Part shown: piece by piece, positions 21,001-24,764 of the stretch | How positions within the stretch are numbered: position 1 is the stretch's first letter | Layout of the letters: each line of letters begins with the position of its first letter | From: Caecitellus pseudoparvulus | Taxonomy: Eukaryota > Bigyra: Bicosoecida | Length of the DNA stretch: 64,000 bases | NCBI GenBank assembly: GCA_965644315.1 | Contig: CBFFRQ010000066.1 | Coordinates: forward strand, 372,001 to 436,000 | Direction: 5' to 3' | Notes under the pieces: model-generated | The model's input: only the letters and a program-made list of their open reading frames with translations | What the model was told of the DNA's origin: nothing | The model's database searches: none | Position numbers and translations under genes: made by a program

Positions 21001-22333
21001 ACTGTCGGTAGCAGGCTCCACAGACTCCGACGGCAGCATCATCGGCGCGCGATGGGAAGTCGTGGGTGCACCTGAAAGTGAACGCTTGGCCCTGGCCGAA
21101 CTGTCTCAAGTGCTGTTCGAAAGCAACGGCATGGTCACCACTGCACTGGTCGGAAGTCGCCATGTGCCATTGGAAGGGCAGTACACGTTGCGCGTGCACG
21201 TTCTGGACAACACCGGCGGATCCAGCTCGGTTGACATTGCGGTTCATGTGCTGGCATCGGTCCCCCGCTCCTCGCCAGCCATTGCAGCCCTGCGACGTTT
21301 CCCAGCCACACTTAGCGTCGCAGAAGCCACCTTTGGCTCGAACGTGCAGCTCGTTGGGGTGGACTGGGCTTGTGTGACCTTCCAAGGGGGTGCCGAGGTG
21401 GACGGCCCCGCAAGCTGCAGGGTACTTACCATCACACCGAGCACCAACATGCTCTCGGCAAGCGTCGCCGATTTCCCTGACGTTGGGGTGTACACCATGC
21501 AAGCCAAGGTCCGGGTGTCGATGCCTGTGAGCGCCGGAATCACGGCGGGTCAAGCCATGCGTGACCAGCCAGCTGTCGAGGCGTTGACCAGCGGCCGCCA
21601 ACACTTCCTGTTGGTGAGCACGACCACCATCCGCGTGCACCAGTCCCCTCAAGCTTGGATTGACGTCCCTGAGACCCAAATGTTGCGAGACGGCATCGTG
21701 AATGCGACGGTGGGCCAGCTCGTCGACTTTTCTTCCCGTCGAAGCAGTGACCTGGACGATGGCGGGGCTCTGGTCGCCCGAGTGTGGAGCGCACAGCCAG
21801 TGGCTGTGCAGGGCGAGGGGGTGCCATCACCTGTGGTCCTGTTGAAGGACCCGCAAAGCATTGACGTTGTCGTGGCCTTTGCTGCCGTGGGAGAGTACGA
21901 AGTGGTGCTCACCGTCACCGACGGCGACGGCGCGAGCGTTGCCACATCCATATCCGTGCACGTTGCCGACGGCGCGTCGCCTGAGTCCACGACACAGCCC
22001 GTGGACACTGCAGGTCAGCAGGAAACGGAGAGTGCCACCTCTCCAGCGGCTGCGCGGGCAGCCGGAATTGTCGTCGTTGTCGTCCTCGTCGTCGGTGCTG
22101 CTCTGTTCGCGCTGTACCGCTGGCGCGGTGCCGGCGCCAAGACATCCACTGCATCAAGCTCTGCCGGGTCAGAAGGCGAGCAGAGGCCCCTTGCGGAGCA
22201 CGCCGCTGCCCCTGTGGCGATTGACATGCCGCTGGTGCCGGCTGACCCCGCCACGGAGGCGACCCACGAGCAGGAGCAGCCTCCTGTGCCTGACGCTGTG
22301 CCAACACAGGAGTCAGACGCGAAAGAGTCCTGA
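2..22333 (+). CDS. Giant single-pass surface protein (C-terminal ~7,440 residues), 5' end outside window
   Basis: The frame is open from base 2 to the TGA at 22331-22333, so the gene enters from the left. A start at the TTG of base 38 would be arbitrary. Residues below count from base 38. Residues 1-770 are Ala/Leu/Ser-rich and helical, like an extended stalk. Residues 1617-1790 form a hydrophobic Cys-rich module. About 2000-6350 hold some 30 Ig-fold (FN3/cadherin-like) modules, most ending in SDG-x-x-VD-x-TPP. An FG-GAP/VCBS-like stretch (about 5570-5990) and a small Cys-knot (CRACGAGYHS, about 6008) interrupt them. CHLTQFAMF (about 6526) resembles a GPS motif. About five PKD-like modules follow (DADGT, DPESS, DSDGS). 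One membrane helix (7341-7360) and a 70-residue acidic tail end the protein. I infer an adhesion or matrix-contact role. No named orthologue is recognised, and no intron is needed over 22 kb. Confidence 0.8.
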   Translation, partial: ASCSASSEAASLLQHVAAALRATCVDNLAGVVTFDTLRSSARFLEVHETVQERLGAASDVLLLELQGAQESDIIDVARPAMEAAAAVATRSADMLAVELEERLVLLNEGVLSSIPRPAELSQLVNVMQGMQSTLQDSVRAAAEAEAEMQPVLDDAAFVLRALATTADDASTVFDQLDMFSDLLDTLNHFLQEAPVHVRSVEANAEEALAEVQSWAQDALQMGISDLSTQLTLVAGSIAREMEASLVVGTEALLEAGEGMAANGSLHLPSSPFSAMSTVATAAHQNLLDTLFEGDCSRFDTFSKIVGSLAGVATTTDEPAVRQAALEATGALQGISRHAIGVRHFSSRTNTSAERYMQFAQHVPALLAELDGIQASASVLDTAFVQTLQHAAAQWAKRIPASLQKLAASAQGAAGSAREALIPSVATVAEAVSRHADSLDSQLTQAKSGREVVSVMYQTIDLLQDELDSISQSLSQLTSAAEESSRALQSMSPILQLVNGASPLMSEFNDLQQQALSVSAALPSMLRTYASQSCVEGALCIRTAMNGQLGELHDVVTRISDGVVGSNALLRGINNLLPPSLEAAAAASEMLNGVAQAVQHHAVEGPLGAKGAMRSAAVAAISSASKLTEVSDTVGGFLLRASAAVHEYGRIGPSVAHDLTIIAESGWVPDALQANSAALRVALADGVDQIEHIELFVLPAMQSFQAWKASAAAALRKVVLDDFIRVPALAAAALLAVPDMSDLVVDVRQKSAVLQEAVGAFVVTRTAELTRPSSRAQPMSCRSGDCTLMHDPVTLRTPLYDGVIIGTMTHFWYENFVPISPGCLIFGYPCRGDDWRLELPGLLEDWVPQGIEALSYKRQLISYYGVGSNAQRPSLFVVMNDDEEIESIFELYLANGQPYYGTVADVTHAVDPRKGDYDLLWTCSDRTDWSRAQHSKHRVPPTAREGHIIAFDFAELERKLGKSPHVQRLTAVTDPIPVDVKPNYLHYERRSFSEKDETVLFVGEYYEPGEPPQPMRVAGTPRRAKSQSGVLHSEGRPAPAPVQNATYAPDRSRSPSLDPYAHSSKWSFTLDVSAHHTVDDVYDDEFCAQGAYGEYSNDWMKESTDSFADPDRNTAWERCQKGWLVGYTLEDDGMPRALHEDLFYDIDEAEWAEEATRLGQVAAEQGEAGSQPADLLNADADTCGVPEPVVDLRELGEPAPGFIPHTQALAPNFIIKVGPRKKGFFLFDRLGFRNMAFSECSFVQGYSTCAIVFHELVQEEKLCYLDLPDPAVEAVIVDWPVSGGTWILVDSTANDDTIANRAPAGGRAPTSNAPREKADFPPLIPAGKPTGQEEEEKGTTLIKMKAPAGLESLTYYEDFGVIFFMALTSSGAGAHFQRVQDIGGIVDDSAYKLTVPAVRNLSPTTVENIVFFRTRQDREPFFMVSWLGPRCIVNLDADFCEEVKFRFPKIWFNRRLQQRQGRNLGADSDAIVVDMSPLTHSERDLRVAGLEPVHALSKVLAANSIQDGTAPDIWIRDTSGRLLSVAPAHLLQQENLQNAWKHTVGMSHKHRTFSQPRQALHPRDSVGRQIQESKYFTTDPLAARRQLFCDDTTTSSDPFAALATDDGSLVAGAADVPDFCLSSYSTLGTHTQNILTIPIQIPFPYVAIGFILTTAVDIQLDLAVAVCFQEKMLLISPIPLVTPWVSFAVEVGLRLIKPGLRAIVRVVTLAIVPTMSIGLTPGGGLRVCLMLDLGLRGPRVDIEAYFTTFLCIECKCCPIKIGFARFPRCIVVWCDEQVIPIFSTYPLGNTWYTWHLFTICLYKPDSTVPELDDAFVLPHQDDEHTVSINFGGAWDPQARIYRYAAALGTRPMRQDVFAFATERDVTSFTFAGVQCPGEDVLTYATVVFINAESLEAAKSVPFVCDATGPEVFDLQVYDASIDTFVQASDFQVINATSALYVRFKVVERAHTSGITMVQMGIGSAPGLDDVSFFKDIGHEHSMQKKASSWYTAGATELDLQHGLYYWVTIRTVNSLGIQAFYSSHPLFVDRTGSRAVYIAESGGLRGWGYNENVTFYGSAFTVAVAWDEFEDAEGTRTVKYEVNLYDVDEDRMVISDNFGLAPHVSVGSAQSFLFQLPPSDALVEGHTYRWSIISQTSAGAKLESLSDGFVSDPSPVNVFSLSERKIKADVDYEALSRNPGTAPVNEPQRVLFESEVSKQDLDFVSSLPVLHVSWQSWDDLSGVESLVVGVGPSPGSADLSGWRTLQPDQQEVVLLGVPVLAHMPLFVTLRATNGARTERWYVSDGLVVDETPPVMDRQFRFFDCDPTSRACNIWADVDFQSVNASLISTWASGFIDPHSFVDHFQVFLGTQPVTEAARDCLDFIAHSRGQIPPAVLEQDLDLVARVSDPLAETRCGGLRTNASFFDVGGPVFLPFSSSRYRWNNFSRPLEHGQVYYTTIRAVNKAGLSSWRSTTGVTIDITPPDSVLVVDGNPDQSSFPNRHPNATRGDMQYQRENRAAFGSWTASNDSESGIAQTVVFMRHAQSHIAVSREFPVPPGQAPANLQATLPVDLEDMRQGEAYEFAVRVTNRAGLSSLSASDGVTIDTSPAEIEFVHLLVNSSTPGVATSPDNMIGLQWAVREPDSELLACRFFLGTLPGSADLLPETFVFPYQLAAPAPVAAPPVDGSSLAPSRVPSAGLGPQAGLDEATAFLRYDWGSAPQQRAVHWATVPAGMFKDGVSIHATVRCETRTGATTFRSSDNSILVDVTPPQPGFVRDGERGRVDIDFTSLRDSLLANWGQFEEHGSGLETYSVCVAGVGAEDPCELLGPTDVGLVTSVLIDLTAAPLSRHAAYTVTVIARDFAGHETAVASDGVFVDDTPACDGTAFILHGFPGDSSLGQQPEFTSLSNLLRLHWFGFRDNQTGIAEYTVHVGSEPFADDIKLPRSVGPALQAAVVDIDLQHLQTVWLTTTAVNAIGLKHSVSSSSMTFDATAPLCSALDGHIPSEDLDFTPRFVPHIQWQVDDPESGILRVEWAVGTAPGLSDHIAFQDGPTERSAIVSYPDIVLPPGQQFYTTVRVTNGGGAVTVCSSDGVIVDLTNPTVRMPPRDGPSLVDADVTANATHVHGRTAFQDPESGISEVRARVLQVQGAGPNAVETEAHPWETLHSSALAGGFVLSLSSPLAHSAAYVLEVSATNAVGGSVTARSDGFVLDATPPQCTEVTDGPTAGQDIDLQASRGAIAACWSCDDDMSPIVRHEMRVLARPASNQSAQWSPVNAWRSVGRSTCARGAGFDVTTGLQYSVQVRAFTEVAASATKQSDGVVVDLTPPVPGSIADGPLAGDGGQGPDIDLVSSSRGLQGSWSGWADVESGIAGYQCGFGTSPGSDDIQEFRDVPVRSEAAEQAVYTCSADVPLQLSQPYHMTVLATNFVGLQAAASTDGVRSDTTSPLSDATRTPQFIPTVALPGDLRAQDTWPEIVSGADIFVPVSTFFDPESSLETVQVTLRWVPGPDSPDALRRQEIIGSRTLPARFGLPKAVFRNVTVYDGERLQAVATATNPLGMVSQPAVSVPGTVDTRTITPGIVKDGFCEEGSAACPDVDLLPFDDSIGAFWTGFVDARFEANDLVYTWCASSAAPSAPSEAPVCDVVARHEVGPRTSAARQASLSLPHGSRVFVTVEATNPLDQTVRSTSDGIVFDPSPPAILDIAIVEAAGSEHAPWLKSTSRLAIAVNVSEPESEVACSASLGPAAGLATLASSADLVLSGTSGGMLTGRLSVGNLSLPLGSALVATVSCENTAGLVSTGSSPPSIVDTSPPEAGIVAATLDPITQVPADSWTEQNQMAAFWTGFRDQESDTVAYSWFIGSVAGGADLLVQTPVGLDRDASASGLSLTDGEVIFISVTATNGAGMSTTSTSSPIFVDASPAVVDGGAVMDSPQFPSDESVSNEHRQLTMAWDLAAFTDPHSGVSGFKVAWFTSQAWGAPVTEVVSVAPDQATWTASGLDLAPGTYYAGVIAVNGVGLESLPVFSDGIIIDTTPPVLASSPTVTPNTSGAAFPTPLLVAWDAAVHDPESGIAGAQWAVCESLPVADSLIIQASGEDGGITTVRVQDAEAPMSAGSANAVEGAPSSPLLGTEVLVTLPAGTVNDAHSAGTTQRRCALPWSQLSDPAAGSLLLDSLPLRDGVAYSALLRYKNVAGQVATIASDSFSVDASPPVPVVVKDGLLASDVELSKSWAAVSASWHAFEEPHSAMREYEWCVGTQPGLGDVLPCTSTGLLTQASAEVDPAVVAAANMQDVQTALNGKRGMRSWYVTVRGWNAAGLVAEMYSNGVRVDAMPPVAGVVLDTTGPGQTEDVASQTDSTSIHTSWEGFDDLGSGIASYTWCVGAVSGSCEAVSAQDVGLSTQASAANLALADGVYFSTVTAVDAAGNTVSATSNGVRVDTVAPEVTFVRATLEGGAALAPGSSVFVTRSANGVLVEWGSSEAGSVAVAVCGIDPTSEDAACALRPAQAPTAASFARFSGLTFVNGIQYHAFVQVTDEAGLQSGWKQSQELVFVDSSPPVSGTATVVSMLHVQHCALYGADGGIGESALGEPEGVLAFGNAVVGPHCADEGVIAPTRSAAGPGVTASAWPVQVSWDGFVDEESGIVGYTVCLGSLPGSDDAMECATVGATEHVLAVHHDMLRPAFAGSKQATTLYATVTAANPVGNSSVAVSDVLYVVPLGPDAEEAVVQDGALLEDAAFYIASGEVSARWGGFKLRSEMELPGEHAWRNTFISYLVGWGTAPGLTDVVEFHNASDADTLTVSGVELDPYGGQVIYATVRAYGAQGVFSAATSDGALVVSTPPVPPAKVLALELPGSLNTSAADVASEVDLGTTVSSAFLARDDGLLLVWQAFARGDADVVSYEAAVCLASAAEACIEGIEQVEWYSTGSARHAALAGMDLVPGLQYVGLVRATDAAGMTSDVRSPVFSVDVSPAVSEEAVSVYQPFGGFAGDAASNLPDFVAEIVAEETAAVTFAGLSGALVSFQGLGDAESGLSSISWCIGTTVATCDVHPMEPLPPQETAQAVNNRQLVIPSTLNDSALCSAILAAKRASMQRAAARTNASSEAVHATAGPAFIRLSIVNGAGLESELIAPPVLVDCTDPIAASVEFGYISDTDAANDPGLGAVLTEDSAGESSVQLSAVAYTDDAGYAGYHWQPWVDADSDVVVYFACLASGPEANKARATLQSGGHDLWLQGHCDIHPLQRVSESTVLGWESYRLQLTPGAPYAALVVGVTAAGRFSWTVGQALVPDITAPLPPLRTVQEVGVVGNETVADVDYLDLSAGTLAASWGDFQDAESPLVSYEWTVVEEHPNKPVISVQQAGSDNPEWLNRHFLFDWLDVGLATDAEMRVLDLKPGMRYRVAVRGHNAAGHFTEVLSDGVMLDEGDVCMGNVSVGPDPAVDSEYLTFEDTIAATWEALLDGANMQPLLECALKKSEGGAGGETVELSGNASEVLIGVPAAPVSHFEWQLKIMNPSNASEFDQPGPRNETIAPIDIAAQNVSTLNPKREQREPVSLAPNSESNHTAFSVVMPWEQAGARYASAWSACCSSYNEKLKPATYLDFNWRSITDDVVGMGSSLLTPAPGVLLVGHEHGVLLSSASDPSVASQSLETVGPHLAAWAPQPAEWQVNPTPASRSLLLASAGASGLHVSQLSVHGNWTALETDACSLSLPLVGGDVSLARFADFRAGVASSALAFEANGEVVAAGFTAQGEPVLASVDTAACSVVSVEQLPGSGSGTPVAVSASATLSAAAAGTTMMIKATGEREFSDGTVPVSISPEVVGGDVVTAVGPDGLVAASWPSAGTSASGHVAIMRHTESGLQPLCGVAGPAEGAQLGSALAWQAGVGGLTSSEGALLAIGASGMEAAVLVKVAVTSGQAADMQLGAWPPVRFDDVALTWTLGNASALPWCTDVTIMRPPSPTNIASSSLGSIGDAAALAYGTGSAVAFTPAEGGTLLVGAPFGATWAVSHGGSAGTGRVFGAAWCAPGAAKQYNRGGALPFTCRACGAGYHSHGGADPTCSYCEGRVCVGDEEVTFAAEREGLPLKLGSNYQIDVRAITLSNKQAVAVSRVFLVDWTPPQLGQVTDGVSLDPGEASEECGSICTMNTDYTNDTTAVHVSWSGWEDWQSGMSHYIVGAGTEPGLDDVAAWRPVYGRNNASLAAALQQGQYVYACVMGVNNANLTSAPNCTDGFWVDTTPPVMRTVLDGYDGPDLDQQTSTDLFLGNWDAEEDVPGGLQLYEWALATYSLEALTEDANVSALVRNTPWGADFPGTGGTVMRKDANGNFELLAGPRPRPNLLEWETTDRYTYGLALQRSTFLSNATKDSVVFVWVRAHNKVGLPSPYGQSNGVIIGRSDAVVDPDVPTAMGFDTMPSTGYGGLEEAESPPSTVGAVEFPAGSTSGNQRFTAGVVEEDDEGVVDPSKTSPPANNFKFGDYSFSINAVDDNGERIEGFRFEKPILVSMFYKVGSTRTEQEASFPKLMFYSSVTEEWLNAVDTCTGDDRFEFVDPATNQYSVHVCHLTQFAMFQQLRPVAVISHGDHVVSSSQDLNTVGASTAVVPIGSHRGQAAVAVDGALAAGHTAFVASPRGITSDFNVYTVNWSPQGNHMITLDAAGSHDADGTVETFSWELKGVSVQGNTSLGQGLATTQEATSIRLGPFQAPGMYYACLNISDNQDAWAAATYMIRMNSAPSAMASIPTLLQWPAAQRVSVSAVGSADPESSSLSYTWSVVQATPVASAADIADCTATFQDGAGRETDFSPTCPGLYKLQVRVADADGHFDLASGTVRLNSQPTAVISEPDMDLAAAQATLHGLGSHDDTAVIRYSWQLWILLPAEMATLLKPHTSVLQHDTDIQVLGSGALQLPALNEPQWAAWNASAAALAAGNGTESEGLEALQAIAGLRAALLGSSIDTAIDESTRFSEHVTLLGINQGTQYQVTLRVEDAHGGQGTTSRAFATNTLPTVELAGPSTIHILADEALRVLLSVAGSTDSDGSIIGARWEVVGAPESERLALAELSQVLFESNGMVTTALVGSRHVPLEGQYTLRVHVLDNTGGSSSVDIAVHVLASVPRSSPAIAALRRFPATLSVAEATFGSNVQLVGVDWACVTFQGGAEVDGPASCRVLTITPSTNMLSASVADFPDVGVYTMQAKVRVSMPVSAGITAGQAMRDQPAVEALTSGRQHFLLVSTTTIRVHQSPQAWIDVPETQMLRDGIVNATVGQLVDFSSRRSSDLDDGGALVARVWSAQPVAVQGEGVPSPVVLLKDPQSIDVVVAFAAVGEYEVVLTVTDGDGASVATSISVHVADGASPESTTQPVDTAGQQETESATSPAAARAAGIVVVVVLVVGAALFALYRWRGAGAKTSTASSSAGSEGEQRPLAEHAAAPVAIDMPLVPADPATEATHEQEQPPVPDAVPTQESDAKES
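5720..19120 (+). repeat. Array of ~30 diverged Ig-fold modules inside the giant protein
   Basis: Each module is about 105-160 residues. It tends to contain a W-x-x-F/W pair, a phrase of the type VGTAPG-x-DD, a strand of the type Y-x-T-V-x-A-T-N-x-x-G, and the linker SDG-x-x-VD-x-TPP. Linkers are visible near bases 6870, 7370, 7740, 8230, 8555, 9215, 9560, 9895, 11010, 12015, 12905, 13230, 13585, 16185, 18265 and 18630. The copies are strongly diverged at DNA level, so this is an old protein repeat and not a minisatellite. The FG-GAP-like insert (about 16740-18000) breaks the array. Confidence 0.75.
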
Positions 22334-22764
22334 GGCATCCATTGTGCCCAATGTGCCTGGCACAGAGCCTTGACTCTTTCCAACCCTTGCTGTTTATCTT
22401 CGCTGAGGCCTGATCTTGTGAAGGGAACGTGGCCAGTCCTCAGGCCCCACGTGCCTCCCCTGCGTTTCGGGAAGCTGTGAGCCGAAAGGACGAAGCCCCT
22501 GGCATTTCACTACTGCTCATGCGCAGCTGTGATCCAAATGCACACCCACAGGCCCCATCGAAGCCACCACCGCGTCCGGGGCAACCAGTAGACCATGCAG
22601 GCGCCCCTCACACAACTGCACGGGATACAACCCCACGCCAAGAAGCTGGCGAGCGCGCAACAGATTGTGAATGAAAGTACTTCTCCTGCGGAATCTCGGG
22701 GCAGCCCCACAACTGAGCCTGCGCCTGGCGGGTGAATTTGGCAGCTCCGGTTGCGGCATCCGCC
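22334..22764. other. Intergenic spacer, giant gene to E2 gene
   Basis: This is the 3' flank of the giant gene and the promoter/5' UTR of the E2 gene, both on the plus strand. I see no convincing reading frame, RNA gene or repeat. No canonical AATAAA is evident after the stop. Confidence 0.5.
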
Positions 22765-23627
22765 ATGGCTGCCGGTGCATCGGCAAGGCTGCAGCGTGAA
22801 TTGAAGGGGGTGAATCAGGATGAAACCAGTGGGGTGCGGGTGCACCCAGTAGTTGAAGGTGATCTGACGCACATGATTGGGACGCTGGAGGGCCCGGATG
22901 ACTCACCTTTCGAAGGTGCGGCAGGGAGCCGTTTCGCTGCCGTTTCGCCGACGTGACGGTGCTTCCACTGCTCCTGCCGTCCCCTCGTTCCTTTCGCAGG
23001 TGGAGTATTCAAGGTGTGTGCTTGTTCCACTCTACCCGCAGGCTGCTGCTGCTTTGGGTGCTGCTTGGCGCGATGCGCTTCACTGCCCTCCGTGGTCGCG
23101 CCTTGTGACAGGTGGACATCGAGATCCCCGACGAGTACCCGTTCACCCCCCCCAAGTGCCGCTTCCTAACGCCCCTGTGGCACCCCAACGTCAGCAGTCA
23201 AACCGGCGCCATCTGCCTGGACATCCTCAAGTCCGCCTGGTCGCCTGCCCTCACTCTGAAGACCATCCTGCAGAGCCTGCAGGTGCTGCTGCTGTCGCCG
23301 GAGCCAGACGACCCCCAAGACGCAGAGGTGGCGTCCATGTACAAGGCGGACATCGCCGCGTACAACGCCAAGGCGGCGCAGTGGACGGCGCAGTTCGCGA
23401 AGGAAGGGGGGGGGGGCGGCGACACCCCCGCCACACCGGCCCCGGGCCCGGCACCGGCCCCCGGCCCCGCCGATGCAGTTGCCGGGTCCAGCGGGGTGAT
23501 GTCGGGCGACGTGGGCATGCTGACTGCCATGGGTTTCAGCAAGGCGGAGTCCCTGGCTGCGTTGGCGTCTGCGGGGGGCGATGTGGACACTGCAGTGGCC
23601 ATGCTGCTGTCTGCCGGGCAGGGATGA
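22765..23627 (+). CDS. UBE2K: Ubiquitin-conjugating enzyme E2 with C-terminal UBA (UBE2K/Ubc1 type)
   Basis: Three exons are predicted: 22765-22915, 23000-23013 and 23112-23627, giving 226 residues. The ATG lies in a strong context (CGCC-ATG-G). The product would accept ubiquitin from E1 on a cysteine and extend ubiquitin chains; the family is known for Lys48 linkage. Visible features are the HPN motif (H79-P80-N81), the catalytic cysteine C90 in GAICLDILK, the downstream [13 protein letters not shown] segment typical of this subfamily, a Gly/Pro/Ala linker (about 143-180), and a UBA domain (about 183-224) with MGF and a [11 protein letters not shown] helix. The middle exon is only 14 nt, and without it the conserved FEGG-x-F-K-V strand is missing. 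The gene is convergent with the TMEM8-like gene, with 64 bases between the stop codons. Confidence 0.93.
23000..23013 (+). other. 14-nt microexon of the E2 gene
   Basis: GTGGAGTATTCAAG lies between an acceptor (TTTCGCAG) and a donor (GTGTGT). Exon 1 ends one base into a codon at 22915. Adding the 14 bases restores phase 0 for exon 3 at 23112 and yields E-G-G-V-F-K-V-D-I-E, the strand expected in UBC folds. The flanking introns would be 84 and 98 nt. Confidence 0.85.
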
Positions 23628-23691
23628 GGGTGGGGTGAATTGATGCAATGCAGAACACGGAACACTCGGGAGGAGCGGGCAGTGCCCTGCT

Positions 23692-24549
23692 CTAGGACGC
23701 CTTGCTCTGTGTGGCGCCCGTCACGAAGGCGAGGAGGGTGGCGGGGGTGGTGGCGGACCAGGGAACCTCCCCAAACACTTCGCTGCGCAGGCGCATGCGT
23801 CGCTTGTCGAATTTGGAGTTGGAGAGCACTGAGAAGTACGAGAAGACGCCGGAGAAGACATGCCACATGCCGTGCCACAGGCGTAGGTAGTCGTTTTCGT
23901 CGTCCAGGCCGAAGGAGAAGCAGACCAGGGCGGCGGCCATGGCGCCAAGCGCCACGCGAACCTGCACTGCGTTCACGTCGGCCCACCTGCGCTGCCAAGT
24001 CAGCTTGCCAAACAGCACCAGCAGAGGTACAGCGATGGGGATGAGGGTGCAGATGGGGTTCCAAGGCCCGATTTCCATGCATACCAAGATGAGCAGTGTG
24101 TACGCCCAGGTGAAGGCTTGGTCCTGGCAGGCGAGGGGCGGGTGGGTGGTTGCGGAAATTGCGAGACTGCGCAAAATCCGCACCGCCTGCACTCACCACG
24201 GACGGGTGCGCGTTTTGCATGAACAGAACGATGATCTGGATGATGTTGATCATGGCACAGATGTTGTCAAGCTTGTGCCACTGTGGGGGAGGGCGGGTGG
24301 TGGGTCGCACTGCATGGCATGCGCAGCCACTGGCCTCACCTGCACCGCATCCATGGACAGCAGCGTGCCGCCCAGCGTGTCCAGGGTGTGGTAAATGGTG
24401 GAGGAGGACATGGTGAGCAGCCCCACCACTGCTGCGTCCATGCGCTGCCGCCGCAGGACCAGGAAGAAGGTGGGCAGCATGGTGGCGTTGGTGAGCACGC
24501 TGGTGAGCACTTGCAGCCATTTCTCCGCAGAGCTCTGTGGTGGGCCCAT
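23692..24549 (-). CDS. TMEM8/DUF3522-like CREST-superfamily multi-pass membrane protein
   Basis: Three exons are predicted: 24340-24549, 24197-24280 and 23692-24123, all in phase 0, with 59- and 73-nt introns (donors GTGAGG and GTGAGT). The product is 241 residues, almost all hydrophobic, with about seven membrane helices. It carries the metal-hydrolase-like pattern of the CREST superfamily (TMEM8/PGAP6, myomaker, alkaline ceramidase, PAQR): S50-xxx-H54 in SSTIYHTLD, an Asp in WHKLDN (D75), and H182-xxx-H186 in WHGMWHVF. The large extracellular domain of animal TMEM8A is absent, so the length is closer to TMEM8C. A lipid-hydrolase role is possible from family knowledge. The actual substrate cannot be read from sequence. 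Confidence 0.78.
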
Positions 24550-24764
24550 GGCGTCGGAGGGCCTCCTGGGGCACAGGCGGCAGGCACCTCAGGGGTGCGT
24601 GGTGGCGCGCACAGTCTCCGCGTGCACTGCCCAGGCGGGGTGGTCAGGTGCAGTGCATTTGGCGGCGGCAAGCCACTGCCGCAGCCATGCTGGCGTGAGA
24701 ACATACGGCAGCCCTGTACACTCGTGTGGCAGTGGAGGCGTGGGCAGGCAAGGTGCAGGCGAGG

